64,000 bases of DNA from Runella defluvii (GTDB lineage: Bacteria > Bacteroidota > Bacteroidia > Cytophagales > Spirosomataceae): assembly GCF_014195535.1 (NCBI RefSeq), contig NZ_JACIBY010000014.1, forward strand, positions 126,501 through 190,500, given 5' to 3'. Each line of letters opens with the position of its first letter. Within the stretch, counting starts at the first letter, position 1. Below the pieces are notes generated by a model. That model was not told where the DNA came from and did not search any database. It saw only the letters and a list, made by a program, of their open reading frames with translations. The position numbers were made by a program, and so were the translations under genes. Positions 62,236 through 64,000 of the stretch are shown one piece after another.

Positions 62236-63066
62236 ATGATTCCCTTATTCCGTCTCAGAACATCAAAAGCGATTAAAGCCAAATATCGCGGAGAAGAAAA
62301 ACGTGAAAAGGAGATTGAATTGATAAAAGCGCAACTAGAGAGATTAAAAGGCTCGAAAGAAAAAATAGAATTTGATACTACTTTCTGGAAACTATCAAAG
62401 GCGCAATTGAAAAAAGAGAGTTTTGGAAAATGTGCCTACTGCGAAGCAAATACTGAAGTTGTAGCGCATGGCGACGTGGAACATTATCGGCCCAAAAGTA
62501 TTTATTGGTGGCTAGCTTATACCTACGATAACTATTTGTATGCCTGCCAGATATGCAATCAGATTTATAAAAGCGATAATTTTCCGATCAATGGAGTACG
62601 ATTTCCTGAACCTCAAATTAGCGTAAATTCAACGGAAGATGAAATAACGTTATTGGTAAAAAATATCTCACCAGATCCCATTGATGTAGATGTTAATTAC
62701 ACACTTCAAACGTATTTACAAAAGCACCACGATGAGCAAGCTTATTTGCTAAATCCTTATTTCGATAATCCTGTAAATTTTATTGCTTATGAGGCAGATG
62801 ATGTTCTAGCAGAAGTAAAAGTTGTGCCCAAAAGCCCGCATTTAGAACCCTACATTAGGGCAATGGAAGATTATTATGGAATTAATCGAACAGAGTTGAA
62901 ATCTGTAAGATATGGCATTTTTAGGCTTTTTCGAGCTTTTAAAAAGGCGTTGCCTCATATTACAGATGTGCTGACCCAAAAAGACATCATCGGGCAAATT
63001 GATTTTATGAAGTCCGATAAATCACCGTTCGCTGGTATGGTACGATACTTTGATGAAATCTTATAA
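62236..63066 (+). CDS. HNH endonuclease, PtuB-like (TIGR02646-type)
   Basis: 276 residues. A coiled/charged N-terminal stretch is followed by an HNH domain: FGKCAYCEA (Cys66, Cys69), DVEHYRPK with catalytic His83, the Trp-rich linker, and CQICNQIYK (Cys104, Cys107, Asn108). These two CxxC pairs hold the structural zinc. This matches the TIGR02646/PtuB type, the nuclease of Septu and of the retron Ec78 effector. It likely cuts DNA or tRNA-like targets when released by the ATPase. No reverse transcriptase is present. Confidence 0.78.
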   Translation: MIPLFRLRTSKAIKAKYRGEEKREKEIELIKAQLERLKGSKEKIEFDTTFWKLSKAQLKKESFGKCAYCEANTEVVAHGDVEHYRPKSIYWWLAYTYDNYLYACQICNQIYKSDNFPINGVRFPEPQISVNSTEDEITLLVKNISPDPIDVDVNYTLQTYLQKHHDEQAYLLNPYFDNPVNFIAYEADDVLAEVKVVPKSPHLEPYIRAMEDYYGINRTELKSVRYGIFRLFRAFKKALPHITDVLTQKDIIGQIDFMKSDKSPFAGMVRYFDEIL

Positions 63067-63082
63067 TTGAAGGTTGTTAATA

Positions 63083-63118
63083 TAAATCGCTGACGGGATA
63101 ATCTTCGTCAGCGATTTA
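63083..63118. terminator. Hairpin terminator between convergent genes
   Basis: Arms taaatcgctgacg (63083-63095) and cgtcagcgattta (63106-63118), 10-nt loop, between the HNH gene stop and the ettA stop. It should end both transcripts. Confidence 0.75.
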
Positions 63119-63121
63119 CAA

Positions 63122-64000
63122 TTAGGCCATCAACTTTTTGTATTTAATCCGTTTTGGTGTTACGTCCGTTCCTAAACGTTTGCGGCGGTTTTCTTCGTAG
63201 TCGGAGAAGTTTCCTTCAAACCAATACACCTGAGAATCGCCTTCAAAAGCCAAGATGTGCGTGCAAAGACGGTCTAAGAACCAACGGTCGTGGGAGATAA
63301 TCACGGCGCAGCCTGCAAAGTTTTCGAGGGCTTCTTCCAAGGCGCGAAGCGTGTTGACGTCCAAGTCGTTGGTAGGTTCATCGAGCAGCAACACGTTGCC
63401 GCCTTCTTTGAGCATCATCGCCAAGTGAACACGGTTACGTTCTCCCCCCGACAGGTTTCCAATCTTTTTTTCTTGGTCGCTTCCTGTAAAGTTAAAACGG
63501 CTCACGTAGGCGCGGGCGTTGCTTTGTTTTCCACCGAGCAATACCCAATCGTTGCCTTCCGAGATTTGTTGGTAAACTGTTTTGTTGGGGTCGAGTTGGT
63601 TGTGTTCTTGGTCGGCGTACGCAATTTGTACCGTTTCACCAATGACGGTGGTGCCGCTGTCGGGTTTGACTTGCTCCGTAATGAGTTTGAACAACGTCGA
63701 TTTACCCGCACCGTTAGGCCCAATGATACCCACAATACCCGCAGGAGGAAGCGAAAAGGTAAGATTTTCAAACAAAAGCTTGTCGCCAAACGCTTTAGAA
63801 ACGCCTTCCATCTCAATCACTTTATTGCCCAAACGCGGCCCAGACGGAATGAAAAGCTCCAATTTCTCTTCTTTTTGCTTCATGTCTTCGTCCAAGAGTT
63901 TTTCGTAAGCCCCCAAACGAGCCTTCGACTTGGCTTGACGTGCCTTGGGTGCCATGCGTACCCACTCCAATTCGCGTTGAAGCGTTTTCTGACGCTTTGA
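63122..64000 (-). CDS. ettA: Energy-dependent translational throttle protein EttA (ABC-F), 5' end outside window
   Basis: The C-terminal half of an ABC-F protein; the frame is open to the window edge (SKRQKTLQRELEWVRMAPKARQAKSKARL... spans the boundary), which is the inter-domain linker of EttA. The second ATPase domain shows Walker A GPNGAGKS, signature LSGGERNR, Walker B VLLLDEPTNDLD and an ISHDRWFLDR switch, ending FEGNFSDYEENRRKRLG. EttA binds the ribosomal E site and tunes initiation according to ATP/ADP. Convergent with the HNH gene. Confidence 0.95.
   Translation of the reverse strand, partial: SKRQKTLQRELEWVRMAPKARQAKSKARLGAYEKLLDEDMKQKEEKLELFIPSGPRLGNKVIEMEGVSKAFGDKLLFENLTFSLPPAGIVGIIGPNGAGKSTLFKLITEQVKPDSGTTVIGETVQIAYADQEHNQLDPNKTVYQQISEGNDWVLLGGKQSNARAYVSRFNFTGSDQEKKIGNLSGGERNRVHLAMMLKEGGNVLLLDEPTNDLDVNTLRALEEALENFAGCAVIISHDRWFLDRLCTHILAFEGDSQVYWFEGNFSDYEENRRKRLGTDVTPKRIKYKKLMA

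Noticed and set aside
60978-63066. Retron Ec78-type system
   Set aside because: No reverse transcriptase or msr/msd-like structure in the 1.5 kb on either side; only the ATPase-HNH pair is present.

Overview
The window looks like a chromosomal stretch of a Bacteroidota species, most likely Cytophagales (a Spirosomataceae/Runella-like genome). The evidence is a gliding/type IX secretion lipoprotein (GldB), a T9SS plug-domain protein, a parA-parB-DUF5683-dapB-lepB cluster typical of the phylum, TAnnTTTG-like promoter boxes, weak Shine-Dalgarno signals, and many hairpin-forming intergenic repeats. No rRNA, tRNA, CRISPR array or complete insertion sequence was seen.

Layout. 1-7425: the end of a sugar-nucleotide epimerase-like gene, then a leftward glycan-degradation run (BNR/sialidase-like protein, ChbG/YdjC-like deacetylase, GH92 mannosidase, and a PfkB kinase fused to a HAD phosphatase). 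7426-10361: a small accessory island with two small membrane/hypothetical proteins and a YefM-YoeB toxin-antitoxin pair, separated by six clusters of hairpin repeats. 10362-18957: carbon metabolism (ALDH7-type aldehyde dehydrogenase, AraC regulator, MFS transporter plus cytoplasmic trehalase, secreted GH13 enzyme, a GT4 glycosyltransferase). 18969-26757: FGE-like lipoprotein, RadA, citrate synthase, amidohydrolase, and a TetR - alpha/beta hydrolase - DinB group with a visible operator. 27089-32602: a small secreted two-repeat protein, a holin-like membrane protein, an ABC exporter, GldB and the T9SS plug protein. 32680-44972: housekeeping and repair (LysE exporter, MazG-like, PyrR, PIN toxin-antitoxin pair, LigA, cytochrome oxidase subunit III, IspE, a SerB-SerA fusion, SbcCD). 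45006-50270: YchJ, a hairpin-repeat array, and the leftward parAB-dapB-lepB operon. 50566-58195: DUF1080 protein, lactone/alditol oxidase-like lipoprotein, a polytopic membrane protein, A-type Fe-S carrier, ferredoxin-reductase hybrid, GNAT, HtpG. 58413-64000: DUF937-OmpA protein, SDR epimerase, a two-gene ATPase-HNH pair resembling the Septu (PtuA-PtuB) anti-phage module, and the end of EttA.

The main points for a second look are: (i) the compact PtuAB-like pair without a reverse transcriptase; (ii) several unrelated-looking intergenic hairpins that keep a TGAG/CTCA tetraloop while their stems change by compensating bases; (iii) a yefM-type operator with TGTACA cores phased 12 bp apart, in a module flanked by about 160-bp direct repeats; (iv) two enzyme fusions, SerB-SerA and PfkB-HAD; (v) a TetR-type palindrome lying on the promoter of the TetR gene; and (vi) a 200-residue secreted protein that appears to be just two T9SS-tail-like beta repeats.
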